Part shown: piece by piece, positions 38,479-47,666 of the stretch | How positions within the stretch are numbered: the stretch's first letter is position 1 | Layout: each line of letters starts with the position of its first letter | Assembly (NCBI RefSeq): GCF_003697165.2 | Contig: NZ_CP033092.2 | Location: 3,224,001-3,288,000, forward strand | Reading direction: 5' to 3' | DNA length: 64,000 bases | From: Escherichia coli DSM 30083 = JCM 1649 = ATCC 11775 | GTDB lineage: Bacteria > Pseudomonadota > Gammaproteobacteria > Enterobacterales > Enterobacteriaceae | Translations under genes and position numbers: made by a program | The notes under the pieces: generated by a model | What the model saw: only the letters and a program-made list of their open reading frames with translations | Told to the model about the DNA's origin: nothing | Database searches by the model: none

Positions 38479-39251
38479 TACTTGGTTGTAAATCCGTAAC
38501 GTTTAAAGATTTCCGCAGCCTGCGGCCCCTTCAGATAATCATAAAATGCTTTCACTGTCGCATTGTTATGCCCTTCCACAACAGCAACCGGATATTCCAC
38601 TTTTTTATGTGAATCTTCCGGGAAGGTGGCAACCACTTTTACCCCTTTGCTGGCAACTGCGTCAGAACCGTAAACAATACCCAGCGGCGCTTCATTGCGT
38701 TCGACCAACGCCAGCGCGCCACGAACATCTTCCGCCGGAGCCAGTTTCGGGGAGAGCGTATCCCATGCGCCCAGTTTTTGCAGTGCTTCTTTCGCATAAA
38801 TGCCAGCAGGGACATGTTCCGGATCACCAACCGCGAGGCGACCGCCATTCAGCAGCGAAGTCCAGTTGGTTTTGCTGTCGATGGTGAAATCTTTCTGCTC
38901 GCTGGCTTTCGGTGCTACAACGACCAGGCTATTGCCGAGCAGTGTCTGGCGCGAAGCCGTATCGATCGCTTTTTTATCAACCGCATAATCCATCCATTTC
39001 TGATCGGCAGAAATAAATAGATCCGCAGGCGCACCCGCTTCAATCTGACGGGCCAAAGTAGATGACGAAGCGAAAGAAGAAACCACATCCACGCCTTTCT
39101 CTTTTTTATACTGCGTAGCAATGTCCTGCATTGCGTTAGTCAGTGATGCGGCGGCGAACACCGTGATTTTCCCTTCATCTGCCAGTGCATTGCCAGCAAC
39201 AGCGAAAGAGAGTGCCGCCCCGGTAAACAAGTTCAACCATTTACGAGCCAT
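38478..39251 (-). CDS. modA: Periplasmic molybdate-binding protein ModA
   Basis: High-affinity molybdate/tungstate receptor, 257 residues with a Sec signal peptide ending in NALA (residue 24). The anion-binding loops FAAASLTNAM near 33-42 and SSFASSSTLARQIEAGAPADLFIS near 58-81 are present. First gene of modABC; a ModE operator overlaps its promoter about 20 bases upstream. Confidence 0.97.
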   Translation of the reverse strand: MARKWLNLFTGAALSFAVAGNALADEGKITVFAAASLTNAMQDIATQYKKEKGVDVVSSFASSSTLARQIEAGAPADLFISADQKWMDYAVDKKAIDTASRQTLLGNSLVVVAPKASEQKDFTIDSKTNWTSLLNGGRLAVGDPEHVPAGIYAKEALQKLGAWDTLSPKLAPAEDVRGALALVERNEAPLGIVYGSDAVASKGVKVVATFPEDSHKKVEYPVAVVEGHNNATVKAFYDYLKGPQAAEIFKRYGFTTK

Positions 39252-39270
39252 TGGTAACCCCTTAATGTAA

Positions 39271-39294
39271 CGTTATGTAGGCGTCAATATAACG
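39271..39294. promoter_or_regulatory. ModE operator upstream of modA
   Basis: CGTTATGT, 8 bases, then ATATAACG, centred about 31 bases before the modA ATG. Molybdate-loaded ModE represses modABC here. The geometry is the same as at moaA. Confidence 0.85.
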
Positions 39295-39388
39295 GCAAGT
39301 TCGGAATTTTCCCAGCAGTTATTGCTAACCTTTGTGAGGTAGATGAGAAAAAATATCGGCAGAAAAAGCAGGAAGTTGAGAAAAAGAA

Positions 39389-39410
39389 AATGCCCGACTA
39401 AGCGGGCATT
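39389..39410 (-). terminator. Rho-independent terminator of acrZ
   Basis: AATGCCCG, 6-base loop, CGGGCATT, followed on the minus strand by TTTTCTTTTT, 7 bases beyond the acrZ stop. Confidence 0.85.
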
Positions 39411-39417
39411 CAGGGAA

Positions 39418-39585
<168 letters not shown>

Positions 39586-39695
39586 TCATGAGACTATTCT
39601 AACCGCTAAGCACAGAAAAGCACTCCCCTTTTGTGCGGTCAGCTTTGCGTGGCGTTCGTTTTCCGTCACAATAAGACTTTTGCCAGGACATTGTT

Positions 39696-40484
39696 ATGCA
39701 GGCCGAAATCCTTCTCACCCTTAAGCTCCAACAAAAATTATTCGCCGACCCGCGCCGCATTTCGCTACTAAAACACATTGCGCTTTCCGGTTCCATTAGC
39801 CAGGGAGCGAAAGATGCCGGTATCAGCTATAAAAGCGCCTGGGATGCCATTAACGAGATGAATCAGTTAAGTGAGCATATTCTGGTTGAGCGCGCAACAG
39901 GCGGTAAAGGTGGCGGCGGCGCAGTACTGACCCGCTATGGTCAGCGACTGATTCAGCTCTATGACTTACTGGCGCAAATACAGCAAAAAGCCTTTGATGT
40001 GTTAAGTGACGATGACGCCCTGCCGCTGAACAGCCTGCTGGCCGCGATCTCACGTTTTTCACTGCAAACCAGCGCCCGTAACCAGTGGTTCGGTACCATC
40101 ACCGCCCGCGATCATGATGACGTTCAACAGCATGTTGATGTCTTACTGGCTGATGGAAAAACACGCCTGAAAGTCGCAGTTACCGCACAAAGCGGCGCGC
40201 GTCTGGGGCTGGATGAAGGCAAAGAAGTGTTGATATTGCTAAAAGCGCCGTGGGTAGGTATTACTCAGGACGATGCGGTCGCGCAAAACGCTGACAACCA
40301 ATTACCAGGTATTATTAGTCATATTGAGCGCGGCGCAGAGCAGTGCGAAGTATTAATGGCGCTACCCGACGGGCAAACACTGTGCGCCACAGTGCCGGTA
40401 AATGAAGCGACTTCTCTTCAGCAAGGACAGAATGTCACGGCCTACTTTAATGCCGACAGCGTGATTATCGCCACGCTGTGCTAA
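39696..40484 (+). CDS. modE: Molybdate-responsive regulator ModE
   Basis: Dimeric regulator, 262 residues. The N-terminal winged helix-turn-helix contains SISQGAKDAGISYKSAWDAINEMNQL (residues about 34-59), followed by GKGGGGAVLTRYG. Two Mop-type molybdate-binding domains make up the C-terminal half (RNQWFGTITARDHDD and DNQLPGIISHIERG). It faces away from acrZ and is followed by modF. Two probable targets, modA and moaA, are in this window. Confidence 0.96.
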   Translation: MQAEILLTLKLQQKLFADPRRISLLKHIALSGSISQGAKDAGISYKSAWDAINEMNQLSEHILVERATGGKGGGGAVLTRYGQRLIQLYDLLAQIQQKAFDVLSDDDALPLNSLLAAISRFSLQTSARNQWFGTITARDHDDVQQHVDVLLADGKTRLKVAVTAQSGARLGLDEGKEVLILLKAPWVGITQDDAVAQNADNQLPGIISHIERGAEQCEVLMALPDGQTLCATVPVNEATSLQQGQNVTAYFNADSVIIATLC

Positions 40485-40551
40485 GCGTGTTGACAATTTG
40501 TTATGAAACACGTATCCCTGTCAGTAATCGCTGCACAAAATGGGATATAAA

Positions 40552-42024
40552 ATGTCATCGTTGCAAATTTTGCAAGGCACGTTTCGTCTTGGCGACACAA
40601 AAACGCTGCAATTGCCTCGGCTAACGTTAAACGCGGGTGATAGTTGGGCGTTTGTCGGTTCGAATGGAAGCGGGAAATCGGCGCTGGCCCGCGCGCTGTC
40701 GGGGGAACTTCCGCTTTTGAAAGGTGAACGGCAAAGCCAGTTTTCCCACATCACTCGTCTCTCCTTCGAGCAATTGCAAAAGCTCGTCAGCGACGAATGG
40801 CAGCGGAATAACACCGATATGCTTAGTCCTGGCGAAGATGACACCGGGCGTACCACGGCTGAGATCATTCAGGATGAAGTAAAGGATGCTCCGCGTTGCA
40901 TGCAACTGGCGCAGCAGTTCGGTATTACCGCCCTCCTCGACCGACGCTTTAAATACCTTTCCACTGGCGAGACGCGAAAAACCCTGCTGTGTCAGGCGCT
41001 GATGTCGGAGCCTGACTTGTTGATCCTTGATGAGCCGTTCGATGGCCTGGATGTTGCCTCACGTCAGCATCTGGCTGAGCTACTCGCCTCGTTACATCAG
41101 TCCGGTATTACTCTGGTACTGGTGCTCAATCGCTTCGATGAGATCCCGGAATTTGTCCAGTTTGCTGGCGTGCTGGCGGATTGCACGTTAGCGGAAACTG
41201 GCGCTAAAGAAGAACTGCTCCAACAAGCACTCGTTGCGCAACTGGCGCATAGCGAACTGCTTGAAGGTGTGCAAATGCCGGAGCCAGATGAACCTTCAGC
41301 ACGTCACGCCTTACCCGCCAACGAACCGCGCATTGTGCTGAACAATGGCGTGGTTTCTTATAACGATCGCCCCATTCTTAATAACCTTAGCTGGCAGGTG
41401 AATCCAGGCGAACACTGGCAAATTGTCGGGCCAAATGGCGCGGGAAAATCGACGTTATTAAGCCTGATTACTGGCGATCATCCGCAAGGTTACAGCAACG
41501 ATTTGACGCTTTTCGGACGACGTCGCGGCAGCGGCGAAACCATCTGGGATATCAAAAAGCATATCGGTTACGTCAGCAGTAGTTTGCATCTGGATTACCG
41601 GGTCAGCACTACTGTGCGTAATGTGATTCTTTCTGGCTATTTTGATTCGATTGGCATTTATCAGGCCGTTTCGGATCGCCAGCAAAAACTGGTGCAGCAG
41701 TGGCTGGATATTCTCGGCATTGATAAACGCACGGCTGACGCTCCTTTCCATAGTCTTTCCTGGGGACAGCAGCGTCTGGCGCTGATCGTCCGTGCGCTAG
41801 TGAAACATCCGACGTTGCTTATTCTCGATGAACCACTACAGGGGCTTGATCCGCTCAATCGCCAGCTTATCCGCCGTTTTGTTGATGTGCTGATTAGCGA
41901 AGGTAAAACGCAATTGTTGTTTGTTTCGCACCACGCTGAAGATGCGCCTGCCTGTATTACCCATCGTCTTGAGTTCGTGCCGGACGGTGACTTTTATCGC
42001 TATGCGCTGACAAAAATAAACTGA
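40552..42024 (+). CDS. modF: Double ABC ATPase ModF
   Basis: A 490-residue soluble protein with two fused nucleotide-binding domains: GSNGSGKSALARAL near residue 36, LSTGETRKTLL and LLILDEPFDGLD in the first; GPNGAGKSTLLSLITGD near 292, LSWGQQRLALI and LLILDEPLQGLD in the second. Sited downstream of modE, hence the name, but a function in molybdate use is not proven. I use the ATG at 40552 (MSSLQILQG); an ATG four codons earlier is also open. Confidence 0.93.
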   Translation: MSSLQILQGTFRLGDTKTLQLPRLTLNAGDSWAFVGSNGSGKSALARALSGELPLLKGERQSQFSHITRLSFEQLQKLVSDEWQRNNTDMLSPGEDDTGRTTAEIIQDEVKDAPRCMQLAQQFGITALLDRRFKYLSTGETRKTLLCQALMSEPDLLILDEPFDGLDVASRQHLAELLASLHQSGITLVLVLNRFDEIPEFVQFAGVLADCTLAETGAKEELLQQALVAQLAHSELLEGVQMPEPDEPSARHALPANEPRIVLNNGVVSYNDRPILNNLSWQVNPGEHWQIVGPNGAGKSTLLSLITGDHPQGYSNDLTLFGRRRGSGETIWDIKKHIGYVSSSLHLDYRVSTTVRNVILSGYFDSIGIYQAVSDRQQKLVQQWLDILGIDKRTADAPFHSLSWGQQRLALIVRALVKHPTLLILDEPLQGLDPLNRQLIRRFVDVLISEGKTQLLFVSHHAEDAPACITHRLEFVPDGDFYRYALTKIN

Positions 42025-42040
42025 GTCGGTAGTGCTGACC

Positions 42041-42076
42041 GTGCCGGAGGCGGCGTAAACGTGTTATCCGGCCAAC
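42041..42076. repeat. REP element after modF
   Basis: GTGCCGGAGGCGGCG / GTGTTATCCGGCCAAC, one REP unit 16 bases after the modF stop. Confidence 0.75.
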
Positions 42077-42192
42077 GGTTTGACGCATCCAGGCATGAAA
42101 CCGCGTCTTTTTTTTCAGATAAAAAGCGCAATCATTCATAAAGCCGCTGTTTTATAATCACTTAATCGCGCATAAAAAACGGCTAAATTCCT

Positions 42193-42261
42193 GTGTAAAC
42201 GATTCCACTAATTTATTCCATGTCACACTTTTCGCATCTTTGTTATGCTATGGTTATTTCA
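42193..42261 (+). promoter_or_regulatory. gal control region: GalR external operator, CRP site, P1/P2
   Basis: External operator OE GTGTAAACGATTCCAC at 42193-42208. A CRP half-site with TGTCACAC lies at about 42221-42228. The -10 boxes are TATGCT (P2, 42244-42249) and TATGGT (P1, 42249-42254), overlapping by one base; the P1 start would be near 42261, 26 bases before galE. CRP favours P1. GalR/GalS bound at OE and OI loop the DNA. Confidence 0.93.
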
Positions 42262-42286
42262 TACCATAAGCCTAATGGAGCGAATT

Positions 42287-43303
42287 ATGAGAGTTCTGGT
42301 TACCGGTGGTAGCGGTTACATTGGAAGTCATACCTGTGTGCAATTACTGCAAAACGGTCATGATGTCATCATTCTTGATAACCTCTGTAACAGTAAGCGC
42401 AGCGTACTGCCTGTTATCGAGCGTTTAGGCGGCAAACATCCAACGTTTGTTGAAGGCGATATCCGTAACGAAGCGTTGATGACCGAGATCCTGCACGATC
42501 ACGCTATCGACACCGTGATCCACTTCGCCGGGCTGAAAGCCGTTGGCGAATCGGTACAAAAACCGCTTGAATATTACGACAACAATGTCAACGGTACTCT
42601 GCGCCTGATTAGCGCCATGCGCGCCGCTAACGTCAAAAACTTTATCTTTAGCTCCTCCGCCACCGTTTATGGCGATCAGCCCAAAATTCCATATGTTGAA
42701 AGCTTCCCGACCGGCACACCGCAAAGCCCTTACGGCAAAAGCAAGCTGATGGTGGAACAGATCCTCACCGATCTGCAAAAAGCCCAGCCGGACTGGAGCA
42801 TTGCCCTGCTGCGCTACTTCAACCCAGTTGGCGCGCATCCGTCGGGCGATATGGGCGAAGATCCGCAAGGCATTCCGAATAACCTGATGCCATACATCGC
42901 CCAGGTTGCTGTAGGCCGTCGCGACTCGCTGGCGATTTTTGGTAACGATTATCCGACCGAAGACGGTACTGGCGTGCGCGATTACATCCACGTAATGGAT
43001 CTGGCGGACGGTCACGTCGTGGCGATGGAAAAACTGGCGAACAAGCCAGGCGTACACATCTACAACCTCGGCGCTGGCGTGGGCAGCAGCGTGCTGGACG
43101 TGGTTAATGCCTTCAGCAAAGCCTGCGGCAAACCGGTTAATTATCATTTTGCACCGCGTCGCGAGGGCGACCTTCCGGCCTACTGGGCGGACGCCAGCAA
43201 AGCCAACCATGAACTGAACTGGCGCGTAACGCGCACACTCGATGAAATGGCGCAGGACACCTGGCACTGGCAGTCACGCCATCCACAGGGATATCCCGAT
43301 TAA
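42287..43303 (+). CDS. galE: UDP-glucose 4-epimerase GalE
   Basis: Interconverts UDP-glucose and UDP-galactose with bound NAD+, in the Leloir pathway and for envelope sugars. It is 338 residues from the ATG at 42287 (TAATGGAGCG upstream). The NAD-binding GGSGYIGSH is at residues 7-15. The catalytic Ser/Tyr-xxx-Lys is in SSSATVYG near 122-129 and SPYGKSK near 147-153. First gene of galETKM; the internal operator lies inside its first codons. Confidence 0.98.
   Translation: MRVLVTGGSGYIGSHTCVQLLQNGHDVIILDNLCNSKRSVLPVIERLGGKHPTFVEGDIRNEALMTEILHDHAIDTVIHFAGLKAVGESVQKPLEYYDNNVNGTLRLISAMRAANVKNFIFSSSATVYGDQPKIPYVESFPTGTPQSPYGKSKLMVEQILTDLQKAQPDWSIALLRYFNPVGAHPSGDMGEDPQGIPNNLMPYIAQVAVGRRDSLAIFGNDYPTEDGTGVRDYIHVMDLADGHVVAMEKLANKPGVHIYNLGAGVGSSVLDVVNAFSKACGKPVNYHFAPRREGDLPAYWADASKANHELNWRVTRTLDEMAQDTWHWQSRHPQGYPD
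42306..42321 (+). promoter_or_regulatory. GalR internal operator (OI) within galE
   Basis: GTGGTAGCGGTTACAT, codons 7-12 of galE, 113 bases from the external operator, the known spacing for the GalR loop. Confidence 0.9.
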
Positions 43304-43312
43304 GGAACGACC

Positions 43313-44359
43313 ATGACGCAATTTAATCCCGTTGATCATCCACATCGCCGCTACAACCCGCTCACCGGGCAATGGATTCTGGTTTCACCGCACCGCGCTA
43401 AGCGCCCCTGGCAGGGGGCGCAGGAAACGCCAGCCAAACAGGTGTTACCTGCGCACGATCCAGATTGCTTCCTCTGCGCAGGTAATGTGCGGGTGACAGG
43501 CGATAAAAACCCCGATTACACCGGGACTTACGTTTTCACTAATGACTTTGCGGCCTTGATGTCTGACACGCCAGATGCGCCAGAAAGCAACGATCCGCTA
43601 ATGCGTTGCCAGAGCGCGCGCGGTACCAGCCGGGTGATCTGCTTTTCACCGGATCACAGTAAAACGTTGCCAGAACTGAGCGTTGCGGCATTGACGGAAA
43701 TCGTCAAAACCTGGCAGGAGCAAACCGCAGAGCTGGGGGAAACGTACCCATGGGTGCAGGTCTTTGAAAACAAAGGCGCGGCGATGGGCTGCTCTAACCC
43801 GCATCCGCACGGACAGATTTGGGCAAATAGCTTCCTGCCTAACGAAGCTGAGCGCGAAGACCGTCTGCAAAAAGAATATTTCGCCGCACAGAAATCGCCA
43901 ATGCTGGTGGACTATGTTCAGCGCGAGCTGGCAGACGGTAGCCGTACCGTTGTCGAAACCGAACACTGGTTAGCCGTTGTACCTTACTGGGCTGCCTGGC
44001 CGTTCGAAACGCTACTGCTGCCCAAAGCCCACGTTTTGCGGATCACCGATTTGACCGACGCCCAGCGCAGCGATTTGGCACTGGCGTTGAAAAAGCTAAC
44101 CAGTCGTTATGACAACCTCTTCCAGTGCTCCTTCCCCTACTCTATGGGCTGGCACGGCGCGCCATTTAATGGCGAAGAGAATCAACACTGGCAGCTGCAC
44201 GCGCACTTTTATCCGCCTCTGTTGCGCTCCGCCACCGTACGTAAATTTATGGTTGGTTATGAAATGCTGGCAGAAACCCAGCGAGACCTGACCGCAGAAC
44301 AGGCAGCAGAGCGTTTGCGCGCAGTCAGCGATATCCATTTTCGCGAATCCGGAGTGTAA
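43313..44359 (+). CDS. galT: Galactose-1-phosphate uridylyltransferase GalT
   Basis: Exchanges UMP between UDP-glucose and galactose 1-phosphate. It is 348 residues of the HIT superfamily. The active-site CSNPHPHGQIWA near residues 160-171 carries the catalytic His-Pro-His. Zinc ligands are in CFLCAGN near 52-58. It starts 9 bases after galE. Confidence 0.98.
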   Translation: MTQFNPVDHPHRRYNPLTGQWILVSPHRAKRPWQGAQETPAKQVLPAHDPDCFLCAGNVRVTGDKNPDYTGTYVFTNDFAALMSDTPDAPESNDPLMRCQSARGTSRVICFSPDHSKTLPELSVAALTEIVKTWQEQTAELGETYPWVQVFENKGAAMGCSNPHPHGQIWANSFLPNEAEREDRLQKEYFAAQKSPMLVDYVQRELADGSRTVVETEHWLAVVPYWAAWPFETLLLPKAHVLRITDLTDAQRSDLALALKKLTSRYDNLFQCSFPYSMGWHGAPFNGEENQHWQLHAHFYPPLLRSATVRKFMVGYEMLAETQRDLTAEQAAERLRAVSDIHFRESGV

Positions 44360-44362
44360 GAA

Positions 44363-45511
44363 ATGAGTCTGAAAGAAAAAACACAATCTCTGTTTGCCAA
44401 CGCATTTGGCTACCCTGCCACTCACACCATTCAGGCGCCTGGCCGCGTGAATTTGATTGGTGAACACACCGACTACAACGACGGTTTCGTTCTGCCCTGC
44501 GCGATTGATTATCAAACCGTGATCAGCTGTGCGCCACGCGATGACCGTAAAGTTCGCGTAATGGCAGCCGATTATGAAAATCAGCTCGACGAGTTTTCCC
44601 TCGATGCGCCCATTGTCGCGCATGAAAACTATCAATGGGCTAACTACGTTCGTGGCGTGGTGAAACATCTGCAACTGCGTAACAACAGCTTCGGCGGTGT
44701 GGACATGGTGATCAGCGGCAATGTGCCGCAGGGTGCAGGGTTAAGTTCTTCCGCTTCACTGGAAGTCGCGGTCGGAACCGTATTGCAGCAGCTTTATCAT
44801 CTGCCGCTGGACGGCGCACAAATCGCGCTTAATGGTCAGGAAGCAGAAAACCAGTTTGTAGGCTGTAACTGTGGAATCATGGATCAACTGATTTCCGCAC
44901 TCGGCAAGAAAGATCATGCCTTGCTGATTGACTGCCGCTCACTGGGGACCAAAGCAGTTTCCATGCCCAAAGGTGTGGCTGTCGTCATCATCAACAGTAA
45001 CTTCAAACGTACCCTGGTTGGCAGCGAATACAACACCCGTCGTGAACAGTGCGAAACCGGTGCGCGTTTCTTCCAGCAGCCAGCCCTGCGCGATGTCACC
45101 ATTGAAGAGTTCAACGCTGTTGCGCATGAACTGGACCCAATCGTGGCGAAACGCGTGCGTCATATCCTGACTGAAAACGCCCGCACCGTTGAAGCTGCCA
45201 GCGCACTGGAGCAAGGCGACCTGAAACGTATGGGCGAGTTGATGGCGGAGTCTCATGCCTCTATGCGCGATGATTTCGAAATCACCGTACCGCAAATTGA
45301 CACTCTGGTAGAAATCGTCAAAGCTGTGATTGGCGACAAAGGTGGCGTACGCATGACCGGCGGCGGATTTGGTGGCTGTATCGTCGCGTTGTTCCCGGAA
45401 GAGCTGGTGCCTGCCGTACAGCAAGCTGTCGCTGAACAATATGAAGCAAAAACAGGTATTAAAGAGACTTTTTACGTTTGTAAACCATCACAAGGAGCAG
45501 GACAGTGCTGA
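44363..45511 (+). CDS. galK: Galactokinase GalK
   Basis: ATP-dependent phosphorylation of alpha-galactose at C1. It is 382 residues of the GHMP kinase family: galactose signature GRVNLIGEHTDYNDG near 28-42, ATP motif PQGAGLSSSASLEVA near 120-134 and motif 3 VRMTGGGFGGCIVALF near 330-345. Three bases separate it from galT, and its end overlaps galM by 7. Confidence 0.98.
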   Translation: MSLKEKTQSLFANAFGYPATHTIQAPGRVNLIGEHTDYNDGFVLPCAIDYQTVISCAPRDDRKVRVMAADYENQLDEFSLDAPIVAHENYQWANYVRGVVKHLQLRNNSFGGVDMVISGNVPQGAGLSSSASLEVAVGTVLQQLYHLPLDGAQIALNGQEAENQFVGCNCGIMDQLISALGKKDHALLIDCRSLGTKAVSMPKGVAVVIINSNFKRTLVGSEYNTRREQCETGARFFQQPALRDVTIEEFNAVAHELDPIVAKRVRHILTENARTVEAASALEQGDLKRMGELMAESHASMRDDFEITVPQIDTLVEIVKAVIGDKGGVRMTGGGFGGCIVALFPEELVPAVQQAVAEQYEAKTGIKETFYVCKPSQGAGQC

Positions 45512-46545
45512 ACGAAACTCCCGCACTGGCACCCGATGGTCAGCCGTACCGACTGTTAACTTTGCGTAACAACGCAGGGATGGTAGTCACGCTGATGGAC
45601 TGGGGTGCGACTTTACTTTCCGCCCGTATTCCGCTTTCCGATGGCAGCGTCCGCGAGGCGCTGCTTGGCTGCGCCAGCCCGGAATGCTATCAGGATCAGG
45701 CCGCATTTCTGGGGGCCTCTATTGGTCGTTATGCCAACCGCATCGCCAATAGCCGTTATACCTTTGACGGTGAAACCGTGACGCTTTCACCAAGTCAGGG
45801 CGTCAACCAATTGCATGGCGGCCCGGAAGGGTTCGACAAACGTCGCTGGCAGATTGTGAACCAGAACGATCGTCAGGTGCTGTTTGCCCTGAGTTCAGAT
45901 GATGGCGATCAGGGTTTCCCGGGTAATCTCGGCGCGACGGTGCAATATCGTCTGACCGACGATAACCGTATCTCCATTACTTATCGCGCCACAGTTGATA
46001 AACCTTGCCCGGTGAATATGACTAATCACGTCTATTTCAATCTTGACGGCGAGCAATCTGACGTGCGCAATCACAAGTTGCAGATTCTGGCGGAAGAATA
46101 TCTGCCGGTTGATGAAGGCGGCATTCCGCACGACGGCCTGAAATCTGTCGCCGGAACCTCTTTTGATTTCCGCAACGCCAAAATCATCGCCAGTGAGTTT
46201 CTTGCCGACGACGATCAGCGCAAAGTGAAAGGTTACGATCACGCGTTCTTGTTACAGGCCAAAGGCGATGGCAAGAAAGTGGCGGCGCATGTCTGGTCAG
46301 CAGATGAAAAATTGCAGCTGAAGGTCTACACCACCGCTCCGGCTCTGCAATTCTACTCCGGCAACTTCCTCGGCGGCACACCGTCGCGGGGAACCGAACC
46401 TTACGCCGACTGGCAAGGGCTGGCTCTGGAAAGCGAATTTCTGCCGGACAGCCCGAACCACCCTGAATGGCCGCAACCGGACTGCTTCCTGCGTCCTGGC
46501 GAAGAGTATTCCAGCCTGACGGAATATCAGTTTATTGCTCAGTAA
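45505..46545 (+). CDS. galM: Galactose mutarotase GalM
   Basis: Aldose 1-epimerase that converts beta- to alpha-galactose for GalK. It is 346 residues, starting at a GTG (45505) inside the end of galK behind AAGGAGC. Key residues: NQLHGGPEGFDK with the catalytic His near 104, NMTNHVYFNLDG near 172-183, and the base Glu in ALESEFLPDSPNH near 309. Last gene of the operon, with a terminator 5 bases later. Confidence 0.97.
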   Translation: MLNETPALAPDGQPYRLLTLRNNAGMVVTLMDWGATLLSARIPLSDGSVREALLGCASPECYQDQAAFLGASIGRYANRIANSRYTFDGETVTLSPSQGVNQLHGGPEGFDKRRWQIVNQNDRQVLFALSSDDGDQGFPGNLGATVQYRLTDDNRISITYRATVDKPCPVNMTNHVYFNLDGEQSDVRNHKLQILAEEYLPVDEGGIPHDGLKSVAGTSFDFRNAKIIASEFLADDDQRKVKGYDHAFLLQAKGDGKKVAAHVWSADEKLQLKVYTTAPALQFYSGNFLGGTPSRGTEPYADWQGLALESEFLPDSPNHPEWPQPDCFLRPGEEYSSLTEYQFIAQ

Positions 46546-46550
46546 TGTTA

Positions 46551-46573
46551 AGCCCTCGTCATGAGGGCTTTAT
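46551..46573 (+). terminator. gal operon terminator
   Basis: AGCCCTC, 5-base loop, GAGGGCT followed by TTATCTT, directly after the galM stop. Confidence 0.85.
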
Positions 46574-46701
46574 CTTCATATTGTTCAAATCACCAGCAAA
46601 CACCGACATATTTGCAACTCAATATTCACAACAACCTTACACTGCGACACTATTTTCGCTATGGTTATGCGTAAGCATTGCTGTTGCTTCGTCACGGCAA
46701 T

Positions 46702-46722
46702 ATAATGAGAATTATTATCATT
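46702..46722 (+). promoter_or_regulatory. Fur box upstream of gpmA
   Basis: ATAATGAGAATTATTATCAT matches the Fur consensus pattern of GATAAT-like hexamers, 26 bases before the gpmA start. gpmA was reported as iron/Fur-regulated. Confidence 0.8.
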
Positions 46723-46747
46723 AAAAGATGATTTGAGGAGTAAGTAT

Positions 46748-47500
46748 ATGGCTGTAACTAAGCTGGTTCTGGTTCGTCATGGCGAAAGTCAGTGGAACAA
46801 AGAAAACCGTTTCACCGGTTGGTACGACGTGGATCTGTCTGAGAAAGGCGTAAGCGAAGCAAAAGCAGCAGGTAAGCTGCTGAAAGAGGAAGGTTACAGC
46901 TTTGACTTTGCTTACACCTCTGTGCTGAAACGCGCTATTCATACCCTGTGGAATGTGCTGGACGAACTGGATCAGGCATGGCTGCCCGTTGAGAAATCCT
47001 GGAAACTGAACGAACGTCACTACGGTGCGTTGCAGGGTCTGAACAAAGCGGAAACCGCTGAAAAGTATGGCGACGAGCAGGTGAAACAGTGGCGTCGTGG
47101 TTTTGCGGTGACTCCGCCGGAACTGACTAAAGATGATGAGCGTTATCCGGGTCACGATCCGCGTTACGCGAAACTGAGCGAGAAAGAACTGCCGCTGACG
47201 GAAAGCCTGGCGCTGACCATTGACCGCGTGATCCCTTACTGGAATGAAACCATTCTGCCGCGTATGAAGAGCGGTGAGCGCGTCATCATCGCCGCACACG
47301 GTAACTCGTTACGTGCGCTGGTGAAATATCTCGATAACATGAGCGAAGAAGAGATTCTTGAGCTGAATATCCCGACCGGCGTGCCGCTGGTTTATGAGTT
47401 TGACGAGAACTTCAAACCGCTGAAACGCTATTATCTGGGTAATGCTGACGAGATCGCGGCGAAAGCAGCGGCGGTTGCTAACCAGGGTAAAGCGAAGTAA
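46748..47500 (+). CDS. gpmA: 2,3-bisphosphoglycerate-dependent phosphoglycerate mutase GpmA
   Basis: Glycolytic interconversion of 3- and 2-phosphoglycerate. It is 250 residues from the ATG at 46748 (TTGAGGAGT upstream). The phosphohistidine is in [12 protein letters not shown] (His11), with the partner His in [16 protein letters not shown] near 184. Strongly biased codon use, as expected for a highly expressed glycolytic gene. A Fur-type box precedes it. Confidence 0.98.
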
Positions 47501-47523
47501 ACGTCATTCGCTTAAAAATGAGA

Positions 47524-47555
47524 AAGCCGACTGCAAAATGAGTCGGCTTTTTTAT
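47524..47555 (+). terminator. Rho-independent terminator of gpmA
   Basis: AAGCCGACT, 8-base loop, AGTCGGCTT, then a T-rich run TTTTTATTTTT, 23 bases after the stop. Confidence 0.92.
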
Positions 47556-47580
47556 TTTTCGTTGCTACCAATGGAGCACA

Positions 47581-47660
47581 TTGCCTGATGCGACGCTGCG
47601 CGTTTTATCAGGCCTCCGGTGATTAATCGGATACGCCACTCTGACGGCGCATCCGACAAT
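47581..47660. repeat. Pair of REP-like elements between gpmA and aroG
   Basis: TTGCCTGATGCGACG ... TTTTATCAGGCCT (47581-47614) and ATCGGATACGCC ... GGCGCATCCGACAA (47626-47659), opposed units between two convergent genes. Confidence 0.75.
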
Positions 47661-47666
47661 TAAACT